DNA from: Zygnema cylindricum
Taxonomy: Eukaryota > Streptophyta > Zygnematophyceae > Zygnematales > Zygnemataceae
Reading direction: 5' to 3'
NCBI GenBank assembly: GCA_037447655.1
Contig: JBBHKE010001308.1
Span: forward strand, 64,001-128,000
DNA length: 64,000 bases
Part shown: piece by piece, positions 42,466 through 54,190 of the stretch
Position numbering within the stretch: position 1 is the first letter of the stretch
How the letters are laid out: each line of letters starts with the position of its first letter
Made by a program: the position numbers and the translations under genes
The notes under the pieces: model-generated
Told to the model about the DNA's origin: nothing
Seen by the model: the letters and a program-made list of their open reading frames with translations, nothing else
Databases searched by the model: none

Positions 42466-44053
42466 TAGGGGAGCCTTTGACCATCCGAGAGGCCTTCTCA
42501 TCACCGGAGCGGAATCACTGCATCGAGGCAGCAAACGATGAAATGAAGTCGATTATGGAAGCTGAGACATGGGAGCTCGTGGATCTTCCTTCGGACCGAA
42601 AAGCAATCGGCAGCAAATGGGTATTTAAGGTGAAGTTAAACCCTGATAATAAAATTGAACGATATAAGTCTAGACTTGTGGCAAAGGGGTATAATAAAAA
42701 AAAAATGAATTGATTTTTGAAAAAACATTTTCTCCAGTTGTAAGATTTCATACCTTTAGGATTTTGTTGTCTCTAACTGCTGTAGAAGATATGGAAATAC
42801 ATCAAATGGATGTAAAAACGGCATTTTTGCATAGAGAATTAGAAAAGACTATTTTTATTCACTAGCTTGAGATGTATGCCGAACCAAGGAAAGAGCATTT
42901 GGTGTGCAAACTACAAAAATCTTTGTATGGCCTAAAACAGGCCCTTGGACAATGGAATTTGAAGCTGGATAAATTTTTAACTAGCCTAGGATTTAAGAGG
43001 ATAAATTTTGATCACTCTGTTTACGTTCTAAAAGGTGAGGATGGGACAATGTACATAGCAGTATATGTAGACGATCTGTTACAAATCAACAAATCAATGG
43101 CGAAAATCAACAAAATCAAAGCATCTCTAAATTCAAGGTTTGAGAAAAAAGACCTCGGTGAGGCGAAATACATTCTGGGCATTCAGGTAGAGAGAGATAG
43201 AAACAAGAGATAAGTAAAACTAACTCTGAAAAAGGCTATCGGACACATGTTAGATGAGTATGAAATGCGGGGGGGTAAAAGGGTGTGTCACTCTAATGGA
43301 GTTTCGGCATAAATTAGAGGGTGATAGAAGAGACAGAACCGGGTGTTATGGTTAGTGAGTATTTAGAGTCAGGGGAGGATGATACTTTGACAATAATACC
43401 TTACAGACAAATAGTGGGAAGCTTAATATATTTCATGAACTGTACCCGTCGTGATATTGCTCTAGCAGTTGGTTTACTAAGTAGAAGTATAAGAAATCCG
43501 AGAAAATTTGATCGTGATGCAACACGAAAAGTCTTAAGATATTTGGCAGGAACCAAAGACCTAAAACTCACACTAGGCGGAGGAGAAGTGAAGTTGCAAA
43601 CATGGAGTGATGCAAGCTATGGCGACATGCCAACCCGGAAATCCACCACCAAGTTTGTTCTAAAAATTGGGAACGGGACTTGCTACTGAGCAGCAAACTT
43701 CAAATGGTCACGGCGAAGTCGACAATGGAGTCAGAATACATGGCAGCAAGCTCGGCCCTTAAAAAACTCTTATGGGTAAAATCCATGTTGCAAGAATTGG
43801 GATACATGCAAGTTGACCACTGGTGATCTGGTGTGATAACCAAGCTGCCATAGCCATTGCCTCTAACCCGAGTCACCACTTCAAGAGTAAGCAAATGGAT
43901 GTAAGATTACACTTTGTGAGAGAAAGTGAGTTTTCCAGAGTGATTGAAGTATGCTATTTGCGAGATGCAAAAATGATTGCTAATATGCTCACTAAAGCTC
44001 TCCCTACTCCTAAGCTTATGATTTGTAGGGATGCAGTGGGACTAGGTGACTAG
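42466..44053 (+). pseudogene. Copia array copy 1: reverse transcriptase and RNase H
   Basis: RT blocks: MKSIMEAETWELVDLPSDRK, SKWVFKVKLNPDNKIERYK, VEDMEIHQMDVKTAFLHREL, KSLYGLKQALGQWNLKLDKF and an intact VYVDDLL. RNase H: IVGSLIYFMNCTRRDIA, LQTWSDASYGDMPTRKST and, in another frame, IWCDNQAAIAIAS, MIANMLTKALPTPKL. Stops at 42,712, 42,862 (TAG for CAG in copy 2) and 43,211. From about 43,325 it is clearly diverged from copy 2. Confidence 0.85.
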
Positions 44054-44234
44054 CTAAGTTGTTGCATTGCTATACTGCCATACTGCGCTAGTCGTACAGT
44101 GGGATGCAGTGGGACTAAGAAACTAGCTAAGTTGTTGCGTTGCTATGCTGCTATAATACGCTAATTTGACAACGCACCTGCCCTGCTTGACACCGCAGTT
44201 GCGCTGATACACTGAGTCTAAAGCATTGGAGGAG
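44054..44234 (+). other. Copia array copy 1: pre-LTR tail and polypurine tract
   Basis: Non-coding tail with GTTGCATTGCTATACTGCCA-type repeats and the polypurine tract ATTGGAGGAG directly before the LTR start at 44,235. A related tail occurs at 49,244-49,412 and, inverted relative to element A, at 21,045-21,310. Confidence 0.7.
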
Positions 44235-45129
44235 TGTTGATTTTGGAAAGCTTTAAGTCTCAGTAAATTAGTGTGATAGCAGAAAGATAGTAAAATATAG
44301 CGTAAAGGGACCGCGTCTTCAGTTAAAGACAGAACAAGTGTTTCGAAATGGCACCGACATCCACATACGCGTGTCACACATTGAACAGGACAACATGCTG
44401 TGACGCAGATGGGACAAAGCAGCTGCAACGAAAATGGGACAAAGCAGTTGCGACGCACATGGACAAAGCAGCTGCGACGTAGATGGTACAAAACAGCTGC
44501 GATGTAGATGGGACAAAGCAGCTGCGGTTATTTTGGATGTGATTGGTACGAGACAAGGCAGCTTCGACGAAGCTGCGGTGACGTTTAATATGATGCTGAA
44601 CATGACAACGCAGCTGCGGTTGATATGAATCAAGTCGATGGAAGAGATTCATAAAAGGATCAAAAGTGATTTGTTGGCAGGTGTTTTCGCAACATCTAGA
44701 TGGACGTATTCGGACAAGAGTAACTAAGCCGGGGGCAAGTAATTGTACAATCGTAATTGTACAATCACTTAGTATGGATCTCTCTGTGATATTGATCGTA
44801 CAGTGGTAGATTAGCTTTAACGTGAATAGGAGTACTTAGATCCTAGTGGCAGTTTGGTTCTTGGACTTATCTCTCAAAGACACTTGTATCGGAGGTACAA
44901 CACTATGTAATAGGAAAACTAGGAGTAGAAACTCACTACGAGTATAAGACTTAGGACTTAGAACATTTTGATGTATCCAGACAAGAAGACTTTCAAGTAG
45001 AAAAATTGCAGACAATTTTTGGGAAACTTATGAGTTTTATATCTTGAGTCTTGTTGGATCAATTGTGCTGAAACTTTGGGAGTTGTCAGTATTTGTAATA
45101 CTCTATGTTGTGATAAAGTTTTTTGGAGT
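44235..45129 (+). mobile_element. Copia array: LTR 2 (shared between both internal regions)
   Basis: Starts TGTTGATTTTGGAAAGC after the polypurine tract. Carries four to five GGGACAAAGCAGCTGCG-type units at 44,410-44,535. Serves as 3' LTR of copy 1 and 5' LTR of copy 2. Its left 650 bp are diverged from LTR 1; from 44,884 it is identical to LTR 1, including the deletion of the LTR end, primer site and gag start. Confidence 0.85.
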
Positions 45130-46085
45130 TACTATTTCTACTACTACTGCTGCTCCTTTACCTGCATCGGTGGTTGTGTTGGTAGGCGTGGATCAACAGG
45201 TTATGGGCAAGTCATCAAAAATTCATATCTTCTCGAGGGAAAAATATGTTTATTGGGCGGATATGGTGGAAACTCACTTTGAAAACTTTAATCTTTTGGA
45301 TATTCTGGATGGTTCATTGGATGAATCAGATCCATCTTGGTCCAAGAAGAATTCACAGGCTCGATCTTTTTAAAATTCAGAATATCTGAGGACTTGTATA
45401 TGACTCGGATCAGGATGAAAAAGCGATTGACATCTGGAAGTCTCTTAAAATTAAAAATGAAAGAGCTAATGTCCAAGAAGAACTTCTCTTGGCTGGAAAA
45501 ATTTGGGACTATAGGTACACTTGCGGATCAATGGGTGAGTATGCTAACAAGTTTCGAATTTTTATCGATGCTCGTGCTTGTGCAGGTGGCACGTTTCCTC
45601 AGTATGAACAAGCAACATTATTAATGAGAGGTCTCCCTAGTAATATGAAATGAGCTTTTGACACGCTCAAGCAAAAAGATAAAGCTAGCTGGACTTTACG
45701 GTTAGCAATTAATATTTTACTAGATGAAGAAGCTACATCTAAAGTTCTCAATGCTGAGCAAGTAGAGGCATTTAATACAGACTTTGAGAGAAAATGTCAA
45801 TTTAATCAGCAAAGAAATCAGTTTTATCCGCAGAATAGACAATCTTACAATGCTTCCTTCTATTGTAATGAAAGATAACATGGATATAAGTTTTTTCATA
45901 AGCTGAAAAAGGCTAATGAAACAGGTTTTTACAAACCGGGATGGCAGCAGAGCCAATATAACCAAAGCTTCACCGAAAATACACCACATGGAAATGCCCT
46001 TTTTTCAACATCTTCATCACATGAAGACGAATCTCTAAACCTGTCTAAGGAGGAAGAGGCGGAGTTATTTGCTATTGCTGCGGCA
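45130..46085 (+). pseudogene. Copia array copy 2: gag
   Basis: Base-for-base equivalent of 39,906-40,860 at an offset of 5,224 bp, with the same stops and the same missing start region. That identity in disabled sequence argues for duplication or gene conversion of an already dead copy rather than two insertions. Confidence 0.85.
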
Positions 46086-47690
46086 ATGGAAGGCCCAAAA
46101 TACACTGGATGGATAATGGATACAAGAGCTTCAGCCCATATGTGCAGAAACAAGGTTATCTTCAAAATTATGAAATCGACACCTGAAAAAAATATTTACT
46201 ATGCATGTGGAATGAGTGTACAGACTCGTGCTGTCAGTAATGTATCAGTACTAGTTGATATAGAAGAAAAAGCAGTTTAAAGGACTCTTCATTACGTCCT
46301 CTTTGTCCCGGACTTTAAGAAAAAATAGTTCTCTACTTCTTTGGTAGAAAGTAAAGGCTTTGAGGTCAGTCTTAAACATGGCCGCCAAGTTGTTAGTAAG
46401 AATGGCAAAGTTGCTGTGATAGGCACTAGAGATGGCAACAAAATGTACAGTAAAGATAGGGTTGATAATAACAAAAATGATGTTCTGTATTCCATTGCTT
46501 TACATTTAGATGAGTTGTGGCATAAAAGATTAGGCCATGTAAACTATGATAGTTTGAGAAAGATGGTGCATGCTGGCAAATTAGAGGGTGTCTCTATAAC
46601 ACATCAGCGTCTTAAAACATGTGATGGCTGTGCATTAGGAAAAATACACAGACAGCTATTCCCTAAGGAGTCTGAACATCGGCAAAATAAACTGTTACAG
46701 CAAATTCACTCTAAAGTTTTCGGACCTGCAAAGGTACCATCTACTGGGGGGATGAAATATATGCTTACATTCACAGATGATTTCTCACGATTTACAAAAG
46801 TATACTTCATGAAAGAAAAGAGTGAAGTGTTCAGTCACTTCAAACACTACAAAGCTTGGGCGGAGAAACTACATAATTTGCCGATTTTGGAACTCAAATC
46901 GGACAACGGCGAGGGATATACATCAAAAGAATTTGAGAACTTCTTACTACAAGAAGGTATTAGTCATCAGTTGACTGTTCCCTATTCATTGGAACTGAAT
47001 GGACTATCGGAAAGATTAAACAAAACACTCACGGAGAGCTCTAAGTTGATGCTTGCAGATAAAGATGTGAATTTGAAATTCTGGGCTGAGGCCTTAAATT
47101 GTGCATTGTATATTAAGAATAGAATAGGGTCAAGGTTAGTAAACACTACGCCTTCTAAAATCTGGACTGACATGAAACGTGATATTAGTTGTTTTAAAGT
47201 CTTTGGTAGCAAGTGCTTCATTTTAGATACATAAAAAAATAGATGGAAAATGGAACCAAAAGGGTTATCAGATATTCTGCTAGGATATGGCGAACACTCT
47301 AAAGGGTATAAGGTCTTCGTTCTTGAAACACAAATGATAGTTGCGGCTCGAAATATCATTGTGAAAGACGAACTTGATTCGGTAGATTTATTCACAATGA
47401 CAGATGCACAGTGACAGCATAAAGCCCAAGAATATATTATTTTGGAGTGCAATCAACCTATTATCACACAGGTGCTGAGCTGTCTTCTAAGGTTCATCAA
47501 GATCATCAGAAATTTCAGTTCCACCCCGGTCAAAAGCAACCAGAAACTGCAGATTAGAATCAGCAACAACGAAAGAACGCAAGGGATCCGACGATCTCGG
47601 CCTCAGAATTGCCGCGGGGAAAGAGATCTAGTGGTCGTCTGCAATCAAGCTCTCACTTTGCCACTCAACAGCCTTAGGGGAGCCTTTGAC
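46086..47690 (+). pseudogene. Copia array copy 2: protease and integrase
   Basis: Same protease WIMDTRASAHMC. The integrase frame 46,341-47,234 is open for 297 codons: LWHKRLGHVNYDSLRKM, CDGCALGKIHRQLFPKES, FTDDFSRFTKVYFMKEK, LKSDNGEGYTSKEFENFL, NGLSERLNKTLTESSKLM, LYIKNRIGSRLVNTTPSKIW. It keeps the three catalytic acids and is the least damaged integrase in the window, though it lacks a gag-linked start. Confidence 0.85.
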
Positions 47691-49243
47691 CATCCGAGAG
47701 GCCTTCTCATCACCGGAGCGGAATCACTGCATTGAGGCAGCAAACGATTAAAATGAAGTCGATTATGGAAGCTGAGACATGGGAGCTCGTGGATCTTCCT
47801 TCGAACCGAAAAGCAATCGGCAGCAAATGGGTATTTAAGGTGAAGTTAAACCCTGATAATAAAATTGAACGATATAAGTCTAGACTTGTGGCAAAGGGGT
47901 ATAATAAAAAAAAAATGAATTGATTTTGAAGAAACATTTTCTCCACTTGTAAGATTTCATACCTTTAGGATTTTGTTGTCTCTAACTGCTGTAGAAGATA
48001 TGGAAATACATCAAATGGATGTAAAAACGGCATTTTTGCATAGAGAATTAGAAAAGACTATTTATATTCACCAGCCTGAGATGTATGCCGAACCAAGGAA
48101 AGAGCATTTGGTGTGCAAACTACAAAAATCTTTGTATGGCCTAAAACAGGCCCTTGGACAATGGAATTTGAAGCTGGATAAATTTTTAACTAGCCTAGGA
48201 TTTAAGAGGATAAATTTTGATCACTCTGTTTACGTTCTAAAAGGTGAGGATGGGACAATGTACATAGCAGTATATGTAGACGATCTGTTACAAATCAACA
48301 AATCAATGGCGAAAATCAACAAAATCAAAGCATCTCTAAATTCAAGGTTTGAGAAAAAAGACCTCGGTGAGGCGAAATACATTCTGGGCATTCAGGTAGA
48401 GAGAGATAGAAACAAGAGATAAGTAAAACTAACTCTGAAAAAGGCTATCGGACACATGTTAGATGAGTATGAAATGCGGGGGGGTAAAAGGGTGTGTCAC
48501 TCTAATGGAGTTTCGGCATAAATTAGAGGGTGATGAAACTCAGCCGAGAGTCATTTTTTAGTGAATATCTAGAGTCAGAGGAGGATGATCCTATGACACT
48601 GACACCTTACACACACATAGTGGGAAGCTTAATATTTTTCATGAATTGTACGCGTCTTGACATTGCTGCACTAGAAGTCTAGAATATCCGAGAAAATCTG
48701 ACCGTGATGCAGCAAAGAGAGTCTTGATATATTTGGCAGGAACTAAGGATCTCAAACTCACATTATTGGGAGAAGAAGTGAAGCTACAAACATGGAGTGA
48801 TGCACGCTATGGCGACATGCCAAGCCGAAAATCCACTACTGGATTTGTTCTACAAATCGTGAACGCGACTTGCTGCTCGAGCAGCAAACTTCATAAGATC
48901 ACAGCACAATTGACAATGGAGTCAGAATATATGGCAGCAAGCTCGGCTCGCAAAGAACTCTTATGGGTAAAATCCATGTTGCAAGAATAGCGATACATGC
49001 AAGTTGGTCCACAGGTGATCTGGTGTGATAACAAGGCTATCATTGCCATTGCCTCTAACCTGAGTCACTAGTTCAAGAGTAAGCACATGGATGTAAGATT
49101 ACACTTTGTAAGAGAAAAAATGTTTTCCCGGTTAATTAAATTGTGCTATCTGGCAGATGCAAAAATGATTGTTGATATGCTGAATAAAGCTCTTCCTGCT
49201 CCTAAGCTGAAGTTTTGTAGGAAAACAGTGGGACTAGGTGACT
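47691..49243 (+). pseudogene. Copia array copy 2: reverse transcriptase and RNase H
   Basis: RT from MKSIMEAETWELVDLPSNRK through the open frame 47,973-48,422 with FLHRELEKTIYIHQPEMYAE, SLYGLKQALGQ and an intact YVDDLL. RNase H resumes at 48,724 (LAGTKDLKLTLLGEEVKLQT, WSDARYGDMPSRKSTTG, MESEYMAASSARKELLWV). A deletion near 48,665-48,680 and stops at 48,420 and 48,988 break it. Nearly identical to copy 1 up to 48,534, then diverged. Confidence 0.85.
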
Positions 49244-49412
49244 AGCTGAGTTGCTGCATTGGTATGCTGCCATACTGCGATAGTTCTACAATGGGATGCA
49301 GTAGCTGATTTGCTTCGTTGCTATGCTGCCATACTCCGCTAGATAGACAACGCAACTGCGCTTCTTGACATCGACGCTGTGCTGATCCACTAAGTCTAAA
49401 GCTTTAGGAGAG
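49244..49412 (+). other. Copia array copy 2: pre-LTR tail and polypurine tract
   Basis: TGCTGCCATACTGCG-type repeats and the purine run TTTAGGAGAG before the LTR start TGTTGATTTTTGG at 49,413. Diverged from the copy-1 tail, unlike the pol core. Confidence 0.7.
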
Positions 49413-50271
49413 TGTTGATTTTTGGAAAGCTTTAAGTTTCAGTAAATTAGTGTCACGGCAAAAAGACCGTAAAATATAGCGTAAAAGACACGCGTCGTCA
49501 CTTAAAGACATAACAAGTATTTCGGAATGACACCCATATACACATATGCCTGTCACACATTGAACGAGATAAAGCAGCTGCGACGCAGATAGGAGAAAGC
49601 AGCTGCGGCGCTGATGGAACAAAGCAGCTGCAACGCAGATGGAACAAAGTTGTTGTGGTTATTCAGTAAGGGACAACGCAATTGCGATGAAGCTGCGGTG
49701 ATCTTGAATATGATTTGGAACGGGACAACGCAGCTGCGGTTTATATGAATCAAGTCAAAGGACAAGATTGATAAAAGGATCACAAGAGATTTGCTAGCAG
49801 GCGTTTTCGCAACATCTGGATGAATGCATCCGTACAATAGTAATTAAGCCGGCGGCAAGTAACTGTACAATCACTTGTATTGATCTCTTAGTAATATTGA
49901 TTGTACAGTGGCAAAATTAGCTTTGGCGTGGTAAGGAGTACTTAGACCTTAGTGGCAGTTTGGTTCTTGGACGTATCTCTCACGAACATTTGTATCGGAG
50001 GTACATCACTATGTAATAGGAAAACTAGGAGTAGAAACTCACTACGAGTATAAGACTTAGGACTTAGAACATTTTGATGTATCCAGACATCCAGACTCTC
50101 AAGTAGAAAAACTGCAAACAGTTTTTGGGAAACTTTTGATTGTTATATCTTCAGTCTTCTTGCATCAATTGTGTTGAAACTTTGGGAGTTGTTAGTATTT
50201 GTAATACTCTATATTGTGATTGAGTTTTGTTGAGTTGTGACTTGTGTATCATATTTTCTTTGCATCAAACA
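49413..50271 (+). mobile_element. Copia array: LTR 3 (859 bp, complete end)
   Basis: Runs TGTTGATTTTTGGAAAGC to ATCAAACA, followed by GCTATTTGGTAGGAATC where the primer site is expected. It has two to three CAGCTGCG units, fewer than LTR 1 and LTR 2. Because leader and gag start follow it, a third internal region began here. Confidence 0.8.
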
Positions 50272-50311
50272 GCTATTTGGTAGGAATCTTGATAGCTTGT
50301 GAAAGTGTATC

Positions 50312-50371
50312 ATGTTTACTTCTACTACTACTGCTGCTCATTTACCTGCACTGGTGGTCGTGGAACAACAC
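50312..50371 (+). pseudogene. Copia array: third gag start, 20 codons only
   Basis: ATG 50,312 opens MFTSTTTAAHLPALVVVEQ. It shows what copies 1 and 2 lost by deletion. It is cut at GAACAACAC, the same place as at 4,420, and joined to the minus-strand element E3. Confidence 0.75.
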
Positions 50372-52100
50372 GAAACTGACAAAAAAAACTTTGCCGAAGG
50401 ATATCCTCCGACGTTATTTTTGACATCAATTATCATTCGCGGAAAGGAATTTGCATTTAAAACATAATGGCGCAACTCGGACATTGATAAATTACGCACG
50501 GGCAAATCTTTTAAATTTAATGTTTTTCTACAAATCTTAACTTTTGTCCGTCTGCACATACACGACAATTAAATTTTGTTCTTTTAAAATCTTTGACTAT
50601 TCTTATAGTCTGAACAACAACCTACGTGATTCCAATCGAAATAAAGCACGTGGCAATATTTGCCTTGTTAACACGACCTGATGGATAAGTGAACAAAATT
50701 TTACTACTAGTAAATGTTTCCGTACGACTACTATCGGCGCCTAACGGAGAAGAGGCCAAAACATGAAAAATTTCCATGGTCGCCGCCATGGCTGCCAAAT
50801 CGGCCGCGACTACGAGATTTACGACCACCTCTACCTACTCCACTGTCATATTTATAATAACATTGTTTACTTGTGTGGCCTAGCTTTCTTTAAAGCATTG
50901 TACATCTCTCTTTAGACAAGTGGCCGAAATATGGCCAGGTCGATCGCAACGAAAACACGAGACGTGGGTATGATCATTTTAGGCGATATCTGCTCTAAGA
51001 TTTTGCCCTTCTCCTTCCATTTTACACGACCTCTCAGACCTCCTCTTTTTTCGCACTCTTTTCCTTAAAAATAATGCAAATTCTCGAATTTGGGAGCGAG
51101 CACATTCAAGGCTCCCGAGCCGGAGGAGCCTTTTCAAAAACTGACGCGGCTGCTCTTCCCCATCTTTTAATAATTCACGATAAACTTATAATTTATAGTT
51201 TCTTTTCAGAATAAAGTATCCTTGAGATATATCCATTTATCTAACGAGGCGTTGATGACTCCGATCACTTTGTCCTCCTCCGTGATGACTCTCTTATTGT
51301 TAAATAGGAGTTCAACAATAATATTGAAACGCTTCACTACATCATTGATTGATCCATTTGATTTCATCTTGAATAGCATGAAATCAGAGAACATGTGTTG
51401 CCCTTGGTTTTGGATTCCCTTATCGAATTGGGACTCCAACGCCTTCTAAGTTCCGTGTGCTGTGCTGTGCATGAGGAAGTTATCATACATGAACTGCGGA
51501 CATGTTTGCATCAATCCGGCAATTGCCGCAAGATTCTTTCTCTTCTACAAACGTCGAGCTTTAGTATTGGCGATCGACATTTTCTCTTTTCCACTAACTA
51601 CTTCCCAAAGTCCCCTCATCAAATGAGCTTGAATGTACTTCCTCTAAAGGGGGTAATTTGATCCATTGAAAACCACAGACTTGCAACGCATCTGAAATAC
51701 TTTTGCTCCTTTTTGATTATCTTCATGTAAATTGGAATCATCATCAAGCATATGTTTTCCCTTTTTATCTTTCTATTCCTTCGCCCCTTCATCTTTGTCC
51801 TCTTAATCTCCTCCATCCGGATGGAAATCCGGTTTACCATAAGCTAGTTCATCGAAATTCCTATCAACAGCCAAAAAAATCATATTTATTTGGCGAATGA
51901 ACTCCTCCCAATGGCCCCGTAAAATATGAATTTTCTTTCTTCTTTGGGAGGCTCCTTAGGGATGACAGATTATCCCAAGAATTTGTTTGGGGTAAGAGGA
52001 CGGTTTGAAAGGGGGCTTCTTTTTGTTCTTCCCCACTATGGTCCCAACACTCGCTAGGACTGTGCCACAATGCATTACTACCCAAATGCATTACTACCCA
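50372..52100 (-). pseudogene. Copia element E3: gag and start of pol, truncated
   Basis: Reading leftwards from the primer site: a leader/gag start without a clear intact ATG, ENICLMMIPIYMKIIKKEQ, MDQITPFRGSTFKLI, LESQFDKGIQNQGQHMFSDF, SNGSINDVVKRFNIIVELL (UBN2-type block, like E2), and a CCHC knuckle CFRCDRPGHISATC at 50,957-50,916. Left of it only short frames remain up to the junction at 50,371; no protease motif is clear. Many frameshifts. Confidence 0.75.
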
Positions 52101-52112
52101 TTCTGATACCAA
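52101..52112 (-). other. Primer-binding site of element E3
   Basis: Minus-strand TTGGTATCAGAA directly inside the LTR edge, matching the initiator-Met tRNA site of plant copia elements (TGGTATCAGAGC) over its first nine bases. Confidence 0.75.
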
Positions 52113-52113
52113 A

Positions 52114-52776
52114 TGAAAGTATGGATACTATACTAAATTTTCAACACAAATAATCAAGATAGTGGAAGAATTGACATTGAGAAACATCCTTACGATGCAT
52201 CGACTCCTCTAGTCATTCCAATCTTTTTTTTATACACATTTTTTAGATAATTGACATCATACTAATACGTGTGCCTCTTTTTCGACTAAATGATCTCAAT
52301 AAAAGAGGGAAGATATTTGAAAAACCCATTCAAAAAGACGTGCAATTTATGGTCTTCGACTAGCATGCGTCTAAAATTAGTTAAGTGATCCACAAGAATG
52401 TTTTACGGCATCGTCAATGGACTCGTAAACCTTAACCTGAATTGTATAAATTCTTGAAACACAAAATGTCCCTCATCTTTTTTTTAAGGTGGATTGTATA
52501 AATTCTTGAAACACAAATTGTCCCTCATCTTTTATTTAAGGTGGATTGGCGGACACCATGAAATCATATATAAAAGCAAAGATTAGTGTATTGATGTAAT
52601 AAATTGAGCTAAATATTGTGATGGTTTCTCGAAAAGAGAAAAATACCTTATATACAAAATCACACAATGCGAATTACTGTGGAGTTTGAGTGCGCTTTAG
52701 TGCGTTGTAACGTGAAGATCCTAGTCCTAATTTTAATGAATGTATCTAGATTTCAATGGATTGAATTAATGCAACA
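52114..52776 (-). mobile_element. Element E3: 5' LTR (about 663 bp)
   Basis: On the plus strand it runs TGAAAGTATGG to ATTAATGCAACA, giving TG...CA ends with the primer site at the inner edge. A segment of about 60 bp (TTGTATAAATTCTTGAAACA and onward) is tandemly duplicated at 52,440-52,555. The composite block starts 15 bp beyond the outer end. Confidence 0.65.
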
Positions 52777-52791
52777 AGTAAGGGAGACCTA

Positions 52792-53038
52792 TGTTAAATA
52801 GATCTAGTTGGCTAGTTTGAAAAGAAAAACTACACTGATATGTCTAAGGAAAATAAATGAAAGTGAACGGGCAAATACATACGTAGGATATCAAGACAAA
52901 GAATAGAGAGGACAAACATGCAAATGGCATATACACAGTACGTCAAGTAAAAAAATGGAGGGGACCAATATTTAAAGGACCAGTACGTAGGAAAACAGGA
53001 AAAAGACAGATGAGTACGATGCTAAATAACTTGTAACA
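52792..53038 (-). mobile_element. Short copia LTR (247 bp), block copy 1
   Basis: Plus strand TGTTAAATAGATC ... AACTTGTAACA, so TGTTA...TAACA ends on either strand. A polypurine tract (minus AAAGGAGGG at 53,039-53,048) adjoins it on the internal side, making it the 3' LTR of the minus-strand copia remnant to its right. No 5' partner in the block. Confidence 0.8.
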
Positions 53039-54190
53039 CCCTCCTTTCAAAAAAAATTACGAAGTAGATTGAGATAAAATAAAGGGAAAATCTAGCCAGC
53101 AAGAGGAGCAAAACGAAGGTTATAGAGGAGAAGGAATTTTGTTAGAAATAAGGTCGATAGAGAGCCTTGGTGAGATAATCGGAAAACAAAGGTTATAGAG
53201 GAGAAGGAATTTTGTTCGAAATAAGGTCGATAGAGAGCCTTGGTGAGATAATCGGCCACCTGATCCGCGAATTTAAATAAAGAAATGAGCGACAGACATC
53301 CTCGACCCGCTTTCGAGATCAATAATATCTAATGTCAATGTAATTTGTGCGCTTGTGATGAACAAGATTTTGAACTAAAAAAAATGAATGCTTGAGGAAT
53401 CGGAGAAGATAAAAGCAAGAGACAAAGGGGGAAAACAAAACTTAGAGAGAATAGCTTGAAACTAGAGGACCTCCTTGGCAGCGTGGCAAAATTCCATGTG
53501 TTCAGCCATAATGGTGGAATATGCAGTCGTGGGTTGATTTTTGTATTACTAAGAAATAAAGTCATTAATGAAAATAAAGCACGAGCCAGTAGTGAAGCAA
53601 CAAGAAAGCTCATCTTAGGCGCAATCTAAACCAATGAAATCGGTTATAACACTAGAGCCAACGGAGGAGTATATGAGACAAATAGATTTGCCTTGCATAT
53701 AACAAAAAAACACGTTTAGCGACAAAACGTTCATCAAGGGAGGGACGTTGTATAAATTGGCTAAGTTTAGTGACGGATGTAAAAGCTAGTTACTTACATG
53801 GCATACATAAGGAGGGCGTCTAACTGAGTAGAAAAGGAGGAAAAATCTGCCAGGCCAATGGGATTGAAAAGGTCAATATTGAAGGTTTTTTTAGCGATAT
53901 AGAGGGTTTTAGTGGAGCAGTTACGAAGAACCTTAATGCGCAAGTAATAAGTGATTTCTCCAAGAACAGTGATGTTAAAGTGGCTTCGAAAAAAGGTTTT
54001 GACGGTAGAAAATTTTAGAGAAAGAAAAAAAAACAAAAATGAGATTGTCAACAAAAATGGCAACAATTATTAAGGAGCGGCCAGAGCCACGAGAGTAAAT
54101 ACTATCGTCTACATCAATTTGAGTAAGTATTTCACTACGCAAAAATTTGATGTTATGTTCAAAGTTGTAATTGGCCTTCGCAGATCCATC
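53039..54190 (-). pseudogene. Copia RT (C-terminal part) and RNase H remnant, block copy 1
   Basis: RT: SRGSGRSLIIVAIFVDNLIF near 54,090 (YVDD altered to FVDN), LGEITYYLRIKVLRNCSTKT. RNase H: CCFTTGSCFIFINDFIS, STIMAEHMEFCHAAKEVL and FADQVADYLTKAL at about 53,260. A 73-bp tandem duplication at 53,117-53,255 repeats the C-terminal codons. Several stops. Truncated on the 5' side at about 54,190. Confidence 0.8.

Noticed and set aside
44123-44652. Open frames over array LTRs (also 39,023-39,253 and 49,404-49,837)
   Set aside because: Cys/Ser/Leu-rich frames come from the GCAGCTGC repeats; they change frame and length between LTR copies.
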